A DNA stretch of 64,000 nt, from positions 86,089 through 150,088 of the forward strand of contig DJTE01000048.1 in assembly GCA_002439165.1 (NCBI GenBank), in the 5' to 3' direction. This DNA comes from Chryseobacterium indologenes (GTDB lineage: Bacteria > Bacteroidota > Bacteroidia > Flavobacteriales > Weeksellaceae). Below are positions 42,981 through 51,741 of this stretch, piece after piece. The notes beneath the pieces are model-generated. The model was not told where the DNA came from. It searched no databases and saw only the letters and a program-made list of their open reading frames with translations. Made by a program: the position numbers and the translations under genes. The number at the start of each line of letters is the position of its first letter. The stretch's first letter is position 1.

Positions 42981-43640
42981 ATGGAAAACAATAATAATCC
43001 TGATTTTGAAGACTTTATGAACTTTGTTCATCAGACCAGTGAAGAGAAAAAGCAGCAGATTAATACTGAGTTATATGAGAAAATATCTCTGTGTGCAGAT
43101 CAGATCATTGAGTTCCGGCAAAGTAAAGACCCGGGACTTTTTATCACAACACTTCAGAAGCTTAAAGAAATAGCCCGGGAATGCGATATAGATGAGGTTA
43201 CCGATGTCTTACTCTTCGAAAGAATTTACGCCACCCATTCAAAGGAATACAGCGAATTTTTCTCAGACATTGTGGTTCCTCACATGTACGGAAAGAGCAA
43301 AAAAGAAAATTTCCAGTATATTGAAAATATCATATTTACCCACGAGGACAGCAAAAGAGAACAGGCTCTGGTAATCTATCTCAAAATAGCCAAAGAACAT
43401 GGTGAGTATCAGCGAAAGATCCTGAACTTTGTGGAACAGAACTATCAACAGTTTTCTAAAAATCAAAAAGTTCTTTACTGCATGCTGACCGATGAAATAC
43501 TGAGCCACAGCCCACACGCCAATAGAATTAAAAAATTAATGAACATAAAAGAATATTCATTAACCTACGGTGATGATACTCATGAAAACAATCAGAATGA
43601 CAATGCCCTCCATAAAAAATGGTGGGAATTCTGGAAATAA
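42981..43640 (+). CDS. Cytoplasmic protein of unknown function
   Basis: 219 residues from ATG 42981 (MENNNNPDFEDFMNFVHQ); the 10-codon upstream extension overlaps the hemE terminator. It is all-helical in appearance, rich in Glu, Lys and Gln, with no signal peptide. The C-terminal ALHKKWWEFWK is aromatic and basic. No family is recognised. Confidence 0.6.
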   Translation: MENNNNPDFEDFMNFVHQTSEEKKQQINTELYEKISLCADQIIEFRQSKDPGLFITTLQKLKEIARECDIDEVTDVLLFERIYATHSKEYSEFFSDIVVPHMYGKSKKENFQYIENIIFTHEDSKREQALVIYLKIAKEHGEYQRKILNFVEQNYQQFSKNQKVLYCMLTDEILSHSPHANRIKKLMNIKEYSLTYGDDTHENNQNDNALHKKWWEFWK

Positions 43641-43650
43641 TTCATAAAAA

Positions 43651-43672
43651 AACCTCTGAATGTTCAGAGGTT
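43651..43672. terminator. Bidirectional terminator
   Basis: A 10-bp stem AACCTCTGAA / TTCAGAGGTT with a 2-base loop lies between convergent genes, with A and T runs outside. Confidence 0.85.
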
Positions 43673-43682
43673 AATTTTTGTA

Positions 43683-44903
43683 TTATGACAACATACGCTG
43701 TGCTTTTTTAACACCTTCTACAAGAAGATCGATTTCCTCAAAAGTATTGTATACTGCAAAACTGGCTCTTACCGTTCCGGCAATATTAAAGAAATTCATG
43801 ATCGGCTGTGTACAGTGATGTCCTGTTCTTACGGCAATACCCATTTTATCAAGGATCATTCCCACGTCTGAAGAAATTCCCACTCCTTCCAGATTAAAGG
43901 AAACCACACCGGTTCTTTTGGCTTTTTCACCATAGATCTTAATGTTCTCCAATTGTAAAAGCTGTCTCTGTGCATATTCCAGCAATGCATTTTCATGATT
44001 CTGAATGTTCTGTCTTCCTGTTTTTTCCATGAAATCAACGGCTGCACCTAAAGCGATATTTCCACCTACATTTGGTGTTCCGGCTTCGTATTTAAAAGGA
44101 AGTCCTGCATAAGTGGTTCCGTCGAACGAGCAGGTAGCAATCATCTCTCCTCCTCCGTGGAAGGGCGGCAGATCTTCAAGAATTTCACGTTTTCCGTATA
44201 AAATTCCCGTTCCCATCGGCGCATACATTTTATGGCCGGAGAATACGAAGAAATCACAGTCCAGTTTCTGAACATCTATATCGAAATGAGGGGCAGACTG
44301 CGCTCCGTCAATTACTATATAAGCATCCGTATTTTTTCTGGTCTTTGCAATGATCTCTTCAACAGGGTTTACAATTCCCAATGCATTGGAAACCTGATTT
44401 ACGGAAACCACCTTCGTTTTTTCACTTAAAAACTGATCCAGGTAATCCAGCTGAAGCACACCGTTTTCATCCATAGGAATAACACGCAGTTTAGCGCCTG
44501 TTCTTTCACACAGCAACTGCCACGGAACAATATTCGAATGATGTTCGAGATAGGAAATAATGATCTCATCATCTTTCTTTAACTTCTGTGTCAGGATATA
44601 AGAGATGAGGTTCAGTCCCTCAGTTGTTCCTTTTGTAAAGATCACTTCAAAATCGTGTTCCGCATTGATGAATTTCTGGATCTTTCTTCTGGAAAGTTCC
44701 ATTTCTTCAGTTGCCAATTGGCTTAACGTATGAATTCCGCGATGAACATTCGCGTTAATCTCTGTATAATATGCGTGACAGACTTCTAAAACCGAGTCCG
44801 GCTTTTGAGATGTAGCTGCATTATCAAGATAAACCAAAGGCTTACCGTTCACTTCCCTGCCCAATATAGAAAACTGGCTTCTTATTTCCTGAATGTCAAA
44901 CAT
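43683..44903 (-). CDS. sufS: Cysteine desulfurase, SufS type
   Basis: A 406-residue PLP enzyme that supplies sulfur for Fe-S clusters. The PLP-binding Lys lies in SGHKMYAPMG, the catalytic Cys in RTGHHCTQPIM (SufS/CsdA group II spacing), and LDNAATSQKP opens the protein. No other suf gene is adjacent here. Confidence 0.94.
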   Translation of the reverse strand: MFDIQEIRSQFSILGREVNGKPLVYLDNAATSQKPDSVLEVCHAYYTEINANVHRGIHTLSQLATEEMELSRRKIQKFINAEHDFEVIFTKGTTEGLNLISYILTQKLKKDDEIIISYLEHHSNIVPWQLLCERTGAKLRVIPMDENGVLQLDYLDQFLSEKTKVVSVNQVSNALGIVNPVEEIIAKTRKNTDAYIVIDGAQSAPHFDIDVQKLDCDFFVFSGHKMYAPMGTGILYGKREILEDLPPFHGGGEMIATCSFDGTTYAGLPFKYEAGTPNVGGNIALGAAVDFMEKTGRQNIQNHENALLEYAQRQLLQLENIKIYGEKAKRTGVVSFNLEGVGISSDVGMILDKMGIAVRTGHHCTQPIMNFFNIAGTVRASFAVYNTFEEIDLLVEGVKKAQRMLS

Positions 44904-45084
44904 TTATTTATTTTTTAAATTAAAACGTCCTTATTTAGAACACTTCAAATTTACGGCTTTTTTTCCGAAAGGAAGCACCTGCTTAGGATCTGATCGTTGT
45001 CATCTGATAGAAATATTCGATGATCCCGAACAGGAAAAACCGATAAGACAGGATGGAGATGCCACTCATCAATTTTCTGAAAAC

Positions 45085-45114
45085 AAAAAAAACCTGCCGT
45101 AAACGACAGGTTTT
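45085..45114 (-). terminator. rplY terminator
   Basis: AAAACCTG / CAGGTTTT stem (45089-45096 / 45107-45114). The A-run on the plus strand gives the U-tract of the minus-strand transcript. The rest of 44904-45084 holds only the sufS leader. Confidence 0.75.
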
Positions 45115-45136
45115 ATATGGTTTAAATAAGCAATTC

Positions 45137-45796
45137 TTATTCTGCAGATTTCTCTTCTGTTGCAGGAACATCAGGAGATTGAGTTGCCACTTCTTCTGCT
45201 TCTTCTTCATCTTCATCTTCATCATCCATTGCAGCAGCACCGCCTTTCATTGCATTTCTAGACATCTTAACAGCTACAACAACTGCATTGTCAGGGTGCA
45301 TGAAAGAATATCCTTCAGTTTTGATTCCTCCTACATAAAGTTTGTTACCAATTCTTAGTGGAGTTACATCTACAACGATCTCATCAGGAAGGTTTGCAGG
45401 AATAGCTTTCACTTTCAGTTTTCTGAAAGACTGACGAAGAACACCACCGGCAACAACCCCTTTAGAACGTCCTGTAATTCTTACCGGAACTTCCATGATT
45501 ACCGGCTTATCAGCAGATAACTGGTAGAAGTCGATGTGAAGAATTTTGTCTGTAATTGGGTGGAACTGAATATCCTGAAGAACAGCTGGAATAGTTTTTC
45601 CGTCAACTTCAATAGATACCGTGTGTGCTTCAGGAGTATATACCAATCCTTTGAAGGCTCTCTCTTCTGCAGAGAAGTTCAAAGGTGCTTCACCTCCGTA
45701 AACAACACAAGGAACTAATTCAGCATCACGTAAAGCTTTTGTAGACTTTTTGCCCACGCTTTCTCTTTTTGTACCTTGAATTGTAATAGATTTCAT
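45137..45796 (-). CDS. rplY: 50S ribosomal protein L25/general stress protein Ctc
   Basis: 219 residues: an L25 5S rRNA-binding N-domain (about 1-95) and a TL5-type C-terminal beta-domain (about 95-185), giving the long Ctc form. A flexible acidic tail ([16 protein letters not shown]) ends the protein. It binds 5S rRNA in the large ribosomal subunit. It lies 56 bases downstream of prs; the prs-rplY order is common in bacteria. Confidence 0.95.
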   Translation of the reverse strand: MKSITIQGTKRESVGKKSTKALRDAELVPCVVYGGEAPLNFSAEERAFKGLVYTPEAHTVSIEVDGKTIPAVLQDIQFHPITDKILHIDFYQLSADKPVIMEVPVRITGRSKGVVAGGVLRQSFRKLKVKAIPANLPDEIVVDVTPLRIGNKLYVGGIKTEGYSFMHPDNAVVVAVKMSRNAMKGGAAAMDDEDEDEEEAEEVATQSPDVPATEEKSAE

Positions 45797-45852
45797 TTAT
45801 AAAAAATTTAAAAATTTGTTTCTGATTAAATTTGCAACCCGCTAAAAATCAA

Positions 45853-46791
45853 TTAAATAACAAACTTACTGCTAATTGATTGATGCTCATGAACCATCTT
45901 CATTACGTCCGCAAATAACGGGGCGCAAGATAGCACTTTTATTTTAGATGACAAATTATTTTGCACAGGAATTGAGTCAGTTACAATAACTTCCAATAGT
46001 TTTGATTTCTCAATATTCTCGTAAGCCTTTCCTGAAAGCACTCCGTGAGTAGCCATAGCTCTTACTGTTTTGGCTCCTTTCTCCATCAGGATCTCAGCTG
46101 CCTTACAGAGTGTTCCGGCAGTATCGATCATATCATCAATAAGGATCACGTTCTTACCGTCTACATCCCCGATAAGGAACATTTCTTCTACTACGTTTGC
46201 TTTTTTTCTTTCTTTATAGGCAATTACGACTTCTGCGCCCAGATGTCCCGCATAGTTTTTTGCTCTTTTTGCACCTCCCATATCCGGAGAAGCAATCGTA
46301 AGATTATCCAGATTCAGAGATTTGATATAGTCTACGAAAATTGTAGAAGCATACAGGTGATCTACCGGAATTTCGAAGAATCCCTGGATCTGATCTGCGT
46401 GCAGGTCCATCGTCATTATTCTTGTAGCCCCAGCTGCTGTCAACAGATTAGCAACCAGTTTTGCCCCGATCGGAGCTCTTGGCTTGTCTTTTCGGTCCTG
46501 TCTTGCAAGTCCGAAGTAAGGAATTACGACGGTAATGCTCTTTGCGGAAGCTCTTTTCGCTGCATCAATCATCAGGAGAAGCTCCAGAAGATTGTCGGCA
46601 GGAGGGAAAGTAGATCCGATTAGGAAAACCCTTCCCCCTCTTACAGATTCATCCAGAACGGGCTCAAATTCCCCGTCGCTGAACTCCTGAAAGTTGATTT
46701 TTCCTAATTCTTTCCCATAATACTGGGCAATTTTTTCTGCCAAGTCCCTGCTCGTCCTTGTACAAAATAAATAACTTAACTGATCGGCCAT
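45853..46791 (-). CDS. prs: Ribose-phosphate pyrophosphokinase
   Basis: 312 residues, making PRPP from ribose-5-phosphate and ATP for nucleotide, His and Trp synthesis. ATP/flexible-loop region: SITVVIPYFGLARQDRKDKPRAP. PRPP-binding motif: VILIDDMIDTAGTLC. Length and motifs are standard for class I enzymes. Confidence 0.97.
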   Translation of the reverse strand: MADQLSYLFCTRTSRDLAEKIAQYYGKELGKINFQEFSDGEFEPVLDESVRGGRVFLIGSTFPPADNLLELLLMIDAAKRASAKSITVVIPYFGLARQDRKDKPRAPIGAKLVANLLTAAGATRIMTMDLHADQIQGFFEIPVDHLYASTIFVDYIKSLNLDNLTIASPDMGGAKRAKNYAGHLGAEVVIAYKERKKANVVEEMFLIGDVDGKNVILIDDMIDTAGTLCKAAEILMEKGAKTVRAMATHGVLSGKAYENIEKSKLLEVIVTDSIPVQNNLSSKIKVLSCAPLFADVMKMVHEHQSISSKFVI

Positions 46792-46825
46792 TTTTACTTT
46801 TTAAAGATTTTGCAAATTTAAAAAA

Positions 46826-46852
46826 AAACCACAAGATTTACTCCTGTGGTTT
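46826..46852 (-). terminator. Terminator after the SGNH lipoprotein gene
   Basis: AAACCACA / TGTGGTTT stem, with a run of A on the plus strand giving the minus-strand U-tract. Confidence 0.75.
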
Positions 46853-46876
46853 CTAAGTTTTTATTTCCGTGTATGA

Positions 46877-48355
46877 TTACGGGAATTTAACTCCTGAATA
46901 TTTATTCGGATCTACCTGTGGTAAAGTAGATTTATATTTTGCATTGATTGCTTTAATGAATTCATTGGCAATTACAGCATATCCTCTACCCGTCAGGTGA
47001 ACACCATCCAGTGAAAACGCTCCTCCGGTAACGAATTTGGCGGTGTATCTCACCCCATCCCAGGAAATTCCGGATTGCCCGCCCAGTTCATTCATTTTAG
47101 CATTGGCATCTACAAAAGCAAGCCCTTTGGTTGAAGCAATATCTCTGAGCGCCTCGTTATATGCTTTTGTAGCTGTCATTACTTTTGCCGTTTCTTTTTC
47201 TGTAAGAACATATTTATCTTCTAAAGGAACTGCTGTACCGGCACTGATCCCCTGCGGATTACATGTTGCATCGAAAGGTTTAAGCAGGTTTGAAGCAGGT
47301 AGAATGATAAAATCATTAGCTGTGGTCTGTCTGTAAGATTTCAATGCAGGATTAAATGCAGTAAGATCTTTAAGATCCTTATCCAGTATTACCGCTCCGT
47401 TTGCAGTGCTTCCGGCAGTAAATTTAATTACTCTGCTCTGATATTCCGCGTCCGTAATTATCCCCATCGTTTTCAGCTGCAGAATTCCGGCATTATAAGG
47501 AGCATAAGCAGTATTCAGCTGTGCTGCCTGCGCATCGGAAAGATTCGAGATAGGCTTACTTGGTACCGTAGTGAAAAACGGAATGGTGGTTACATTAGGA
47601 ATGTTCGCCAAAACACCTTTTGCTCCGTTAGCTGTAAGAGCGGTTACATAAGAATTAATTGTAGCCTTATAAAGAGCAGGATCTGTAATGTCGTTATTTC
47701 CGTAAGTAAGAGGGTTGGCATTTCCGGTTTGGTCTACTCCCGTTCCACCGCTGGTAGCATAGGAAAGCACATCGTTATTACCGATCCATAATGAGAAGAA
47801 AGTAGGTGCCTGGGCAACCGCAGCAGCAACCGGACTTACTCCTGTTGAGAATCTTGAGTAATAAGGATTTAACGCTCCGTAATTGCTTAATCCCAAATGG
47901 AAAGATTTTGCTCCCGGCACTCCAAGATTCTGGTAAGGTCCGCCGGAAGAAATATTATCTAACGGAGCACCCGGTGCAGACGGCTTTGGAGCCAGAGCAT
48001 TATTACAGCCTACTCCTAACATAATTTTGCCGTAAAAATCACCTGTTGCAGGATTGGCAAGATTGGTAAAACCTCCGCTATTATTAGGCATCATCGGCTG
48101 TTTGAACTCTCCTCCACCGGCAAGCTTCATCTGAGTAGCCAGCATCAGCGGATAGGATTCATTCTGTCCGTCAATATATAAGGCATTATCTCTGAAACCT
48201 GATGTCAGTGAGTTTCCTAAGGCTACATATTTTGAAAAATTCGCCTCACCGTTCGTTACCTTAATATCTTTTACATCAGTATCAAAATCGTTGTTACAGC
48301 TTGTTGTAAAAAGAAGTGCAGAAACAGCAAGTGTTGATATTATAATTTTTTTCAT
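46877..48355 (-). CDS. SGNH/GDSL hydrolase lipoprotein
   Basis: 492 residues. Signal peptide with lipobox LLFTTSCNND (Cys20). GDSL block I appears as VALGNSLTSGF, and the catalytic Asp/His pair as DGVHLTGRGYAVIANEF near the C-terminus. SLWIGNNDVL gives the block III Asn. It is probably an outer-membrane esterase or lipase of unknown substrate. It lies 10 bases downstream of the OmpP1/FadL porin gene, so the two form an operon; a link to fatty acid or lipid uptake is inference. Confidence 0.9.
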   Translation of the reverse strand: MKKIIISTLAVSALLFTTSCNNDFDTDVKDIKVTNGEANFSKYVALGNSLTSGFRDNALYIDGQNESYPLMLATQMKLAGGGEFKQPMMPNNSGGFTNLANPATGDFYGKIMLGVGCNNALAPKPSAPGAPLDNISSGGPYQNLGVPGAKSFHLGLSNYGALNPYYSRFSTGVSPVAAAVAQAPTFFSLWIGNNDVLSYATSGGTGVDQTGNANPLTYGNNDITDPALYKATINSYVTALTANGAKGVLANIPNVTTIPFFTTVPSKPISNLSDAQAAQLNTAYAPYNAGILQLKTMGIITDAEYQSRVIKFTAGSTANGAVILDKDLKDLTAFNPALKSYRQTTANDFIILPASNLLKPFDATCNPQGISAGTAVPLEDKYVLTEKETAKVMTATKAYNEALRDIASTKGLAFVDANAKMNELGGQSGISWDGVRYTAKFVTGGAFSLDGVHLTGRGYAVIANEFIKAINAKYKSTLPQVDPNKYSGVKFP

Positions 48356-48365
48356 AGTCTTTTAA

Positions 48366-49604
48366 TTAAAAAGGATTATAAGATAAACCTAAACCAAAGT
48401 AGAATGCTTTAGCTTTTGCCTGTCCGTAGAAACCAAGATTCGCGTTATTCACGTCTCTGGCCTGAGGTATAGCATATCCACCAGCTATATCAACTCCGAA
48501 TTGCTTTAATTTAAATCCAAGACCTCCGGTAATCACATAGGTATTGAATGAAGGAGTCTCAGGGATAAAGTTATCATTGGTATAAGGAGATTCGTCATAA
48601 TAAGCACCCAAACGTCCAAAGATCATATTGCTGAATGCATATTGCGTTCCCAATCTGAAGGTTTTGGAATTTCTGAAGTTTTTAGGAGCTACAAGAACAG
48701 TAGGGTCTGCCTGATTTCCAACCGGAGCGTTTGCAAAATCCAATGTCAGTTTACCATATCTTTCCCATCCATGATAGTTAAAATCCGCAGAAATTAACCA
48801 CTTAGGAGTTACTTTATAGGTAAGACCAATGGTGTATTCTTCAACCAAAGGAAGGGTTGCAGTGAATTTATCCTGTCCGGTACTTGGATCCAATCCTAAA
48901 AGCGGATAAATATTGGCTGACGGGAACCGGAATGTTGCTGTCCCCTTTTTAGCTTTCATATCAACAGGAGAACGGTAAGCCACACTCACATCCAGTTTAG
49001 GATCAGGTCTGAAGTAAAACCCAAAGCCATATCCGTGTCCTGAAGCTTTTTCATCATTGATATTAAGGCTTCCGCCGAATTGTGTAACGGCTTTATCCCA
49101 GTCTACTTTTCCTTTCGCATAAATATAGCTTGCACCGAATGCCAGCCAAGGAGCCAGTTTCACAGAAACCATCGGCTGGAAGTAGAAACTTTTCAGCTCC
49201 AGCTTCTGAACCATTTCTTTCCCTTCCCAGTTTTCCGGCCACTGAATGGTACTTCCGAAAGGTGTTGAAAAACTAAAACCAACTGATAAATTCTCTATCG
49301 GCTTATATGCAATTGCAGCATAAATAGGTGTTCCAAGAGGATTATCAGTTTCCGTACTCTGCAAAGTATTCAGGTTTTGAAAAGTTACCTTATTACTTGC
49401 ACCAAATCCTCCCGCAACAATACTCAGTTTAGAAGGAATGAATGACATACCCGCCGGGTTAAAGAATGCCACACTTGCATCTTCGGCATGAGCACTAGTA
49501 TGCGCCATTGCCAATTGTTTCACCCCCTGCAGAGAAACCCTGAAGCCTCCCGCGTAAGCTAAAACACCCGCCAATAAAGCAGTTGATACTAATATTTTTT
49601 TCAT
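48366..49604 (-). CDS. Outer-membrane transporter, OmpP1/FadL family
   Basis: 412 residues with a signal peptide (residues 1-18). An amphipathic beta-barrel pattern follows. The FadL-type N-terminal plug starts GGFRVSLQGVKQLAMAHTSAHAEDASVAFFNPAGMSFI, matching the NPAG motif of the family. It carries long-chain fatty acids or other hydrophobic compounds across the outer membrane. A minus-strand -7 box TATATTTG lies at 49624-49631, 19 bases before the start codon. Confidence 0.92.
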   Translation of the reverse strand: MKKILVSTALLAGVLAYAGGFRVSLQGVKQLAMAHTSAHAEDASVAFFNPAGMSFIPSKLSIVAGGFGASNKVTFQNLNTLQSTETDNPLGTPIYAAIAYKPIENLSVGFSFSTPFGSTIQWPENWEGKEMVQKLELKSFYFQPMVSVKLAPWLAFGASYIYAKGKVDWDKAVTQFGGSLNINDEKASGHGYGFGFYFRPDPKLDVSVAYRSPVDMKAKKGTATFRFPSANIYPLLGLDPSTGQDKFTATLPLVEEYTIGLTYKVTPKWLISADFNYHGWERYGKLTLDFANAPVGNQADPTVLVAPKNFRNSKTFRLGTQYAFSNMIFGRLGAYYDESPYTNDNFIPETPSFNTYVITGGLGFKLKQFGVDIAGGYAIPQARDVNNANLGFYGQAKAKAFYFGLGLSYNPF

Positions 49605-49623
49605 AGACTATTATTATATAACC

Positions 49624-49631
49624 CAAATATA
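49624..49631 (-). promoter_or_regulatory. Porin-esterase operon promoter, -7 box
   Basis: TATATTTG on the minus strand (CAAATATA as written). The rest of the AT-rich 49605-49886 gap holds only the ricT promoter. Confidence 0.5.
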
Positions 49632-49831
49632 AAATTATTTTAAATACGCTTGTTAATAATTCCCAATATTTTAAACAATATCCCAAAAGAAAATTATGTT
49701 TAAAATAATACTTTGAAATTTATCTTTTATAAAACAATAATTTTTAGATATTTACCATTCACTGCAATAAATTAATATTTTAACGTTTAAAGTTAAACAA
49801 TGATGATATTGAATATTTAAGTATTTTAGAA

Positions 49832-49860
49832 TTGCATAAAGATAAATTTACATAAATTTG
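49832..49860 (+). promoter_or_regulatory. ricT operon promoter, -33 and -7
   Basis: TTG (49832-49834), 18 bases, then TAAATTTG (49853-49860). It is the best full match to the Bacteroidota consensus in the window, 26 bases before the start codon. Confidence 0.65.
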
Positions 49861-49886
49861 CAAGATTATAAACAAATAATAGCGAT

Positions 49887-51278
49887 ATGAGTTGTGGATG
49901 CAAAACATCCGGCGATTCTGCACATTCGTGCGGCCCTAAAAAGACCGCGAATGGCTGTGAAAATGTAAATACCTGCGGGAATAGTTATAAATTAAGTGTT
50001 TTTGACTGGCTTTCTGACATCAACAATCCTGCACCTAACAGGTGTGATTTTGTAGAAGTCAGATTCAAAAATGACAGAAAATCGTTTTTTAAGAATGTAA
50101 ACAATATTCCTTTACATATAGGTAGCGTAGTAACAGTAGAATCAAGCCCGGGACACGATGTAGGCGTAGTGAGCCTTACGGGAGAATTGGTAAAGATCCA
50201 GATGAAAAAGAAAAAATTTTCTGAGGAATCTGCCCTTAAAATATACAGACAGGCCAACCAGAAGGACCTTGAGGTCTGGCAGGAAGCAAGAAAAAAAGAG
50301 GACGGCGTAAAACTCGAGGCCAGAAAGATCGCACAGCGCATCGGTCTTGAGATGAAAGTTACAGATGTAGAGTATCAGGGTGATGCATCAAAGATCACAT
50401 TTTATTATACAGCAGATAACCGTGTGGACTTCAGGCAGCTGATCAAGGATTATGCCGGTGCTTTCAGAACAAAGATCGACATGAAACAGATCGGGTTCAG
50501 ACAGGAAGCAGCGAAAGTCGGAGGAATAGGATCCTGTGGAAGAGAACTCTGCTGTTCTACATGGCTTACGGATTTCAGATCGGTAAACACCAATGTGGCA
50601 AGATACCAGCAGCTGAGTATCAATCCTCAGAAACTGGCCGGACAATGCGGTAAGCTTAAATGCTGCCTTAATTACGAATTAGACAGCTACCTGGACGCAC
50701 TGAGCCACTTTCCTTCTTCTTCAACCACTTTAGACACCGAAAAAGGAAGAGCTTTCTGCATCAAAATAGACGTTTTCAAAAAGAAAATGTGGTTTGCCTA
50801 TGTAGAAAACTCTATTGCATGGTATGATTTTGACATCGACCTTGTAAAGAAACTGATCTCGAAAAACAAACGCGGAGAGAAGACCCTTCCTTTAGAGGAC
50901 CTTAAACAGCCTGACACGCCTATGCAGAGTATAGACCTGATCCAGGAGAATAATGTAGACCGTTTCGAAAAGAAAAACAGAAATAACAGGAACAGAAACA
51001 ACCAGAATAAGCAAAATAATAATCCTCAAAATCAGGGACAGGGACAAAAAAGAAACAGACCGGAAAGACAGGATAAAAAGGAACGTTCTGAAAAACCGGA
51101 ACACCCGAATGCCCAATCTGGAAATCAGCAGAGACAGCCCAAACCACAGCCACAGCAAAAAGCACAGCCAGAAAAGGCAGAAGCCAGAGCTGATGGCGAG
51201 AAAAAATCTCAGAACAACAATCCGAACAAGAAAAAGTTCAAAAAGAAATTCCCTCCAAAAAAAGATAAAGATGCGTAA
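49887..51278 (+). CDS. ricT: PSP1-domain RNA-metabolism regulator RicT
   Basis: 463 residues. The PSP1 C-terminal domain (about 90-280) is complete, with the Cys cluster GGIGSCGRELCCSTWL and CGKLKCCLNYE that binds Fe-S in Bacillus RicT. There RicT, with RicA and RicF, assists RNase Y. An extra Cys-rich N-terminus (SCGCKTSGDSAHSCGPKK) and a low-complexity Asn/Gln/Lys tail from about 365 to the end are unusual. Its end overlaps gldH by 8 bases. Confidence 0.9.
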   Translation: MSCGCKTSGDSAHSCGPKKTANGCENVNTCGNSYKLSVFDWLSDINNPAPNRCDFVEVRFKNDRKSFFKNVNNIPLHIGSVVTVESSPGHDVGVVSLTGELVKIQMKKKKFSEESALKIYRQANQKDLEVWQEARKKEDGVKLEARKIAQRIGLEMKVTDVEYQGDASKITFYYTADNRVDFRQLIKDYAGAFRTKIDMKQIGFRQEAAKVGGIGSCGRELCCSTWLTDFRSVNTNVARYQQLSINPQKLAGQCGKLKCCLNYELDSYLDALSHFPSSSTTLDTEKGRAFCIKIDVFKKKMWFAYVENSIAWYDFDIDLVKKLISKNKRGEKTLPLEDLKQPDTPMQSIDLIQENNVDRFEKKNRNNRNRNNQNKQNNNPQNQGQGQKRNRPERQDKKERSEKPEHPNAQSGNQQRQPKPQPQQKAQPEKAEARADGEKKSQNNNPNKKKFKKKFPPKKDKDA

Positions 51279-51735
51279 AATTTTAGGATTATTCAGCCTT
51301 ATCCTTTTCTTTAGCTGCCATTCTTCTTCAGGAGAAGAAGTGATCATGAATCCCGTCAATAACAAATGGGATAAGAAAAGTGAACAGAAATTTAATCTTG
51401 AAGTTTCAGATCCGCAGAATCTTAAAAATATTATATTTGTTGTAAGAAACAACAACAGTTATCCTTACAGCAATATAAGGTTTATTGTGAATTTCACCAA
51501 CCTCCAGAACAAAAAGAAAGAGACGGATACCCTGAATTATATTCTGGCAAAACCAAACGGCGAATGGCTTGGTACAGGTTTTGGTGACACGAAGGAAGTT
51601 CTGTTTCAGTATAGAACGAATTATAAATTTCCGGCAAAAGGAAAATATCAGATCGGGCTGATTCAGGCGATGCGGAATGACAACCTTCCGGGAATTGAGG
51701 ATGTTGGAGTAAAAATAGAAACGGCTAAACCGTAA
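51271..51735 (+). CDS. gldH: Gliding motility lipoprotein GldH
   Basis: 154 residues from ATG 51271; a longer upstream frame lies inside ricT and is rejected. Signal peptide with lipobox ILFFSCHSS (Cys16). The GldH family is needed for gliding and, indirectly, chitin use in Flavobacterium johnsoniae, and is conserved in non-gliding relatives too. Match signs include YSNIRFIVNFTN and GLIQAMRNDNLPGIEDVG. It overlaps ricT by 8 bases and is followed after 6 bases by the PBP1A gene. Confidence 0.88.
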   Translation: MRKILGLFSLILFFSCHSSSGEEVIMNPVNNKWDKKSEQKFNLEVSDPQNLKNIIFVVRNNNSYPYSNIRFIVNFTNLQNKKKETDTLNYILAKPNGEWLGTGFGDTKEVLFQYRTNYKFPAKGKYQIGLIQAMRNDNLPGIEDVGVKIETAKP

Positions 51736-51741
51736 CCATAC

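Noticed and set aside
46045..46623. 192-codon plus-strand frame within prs
   Set aside because: Antisense to a certain housekeeping gene, with Cys/Ser/His-rich shadow composition.
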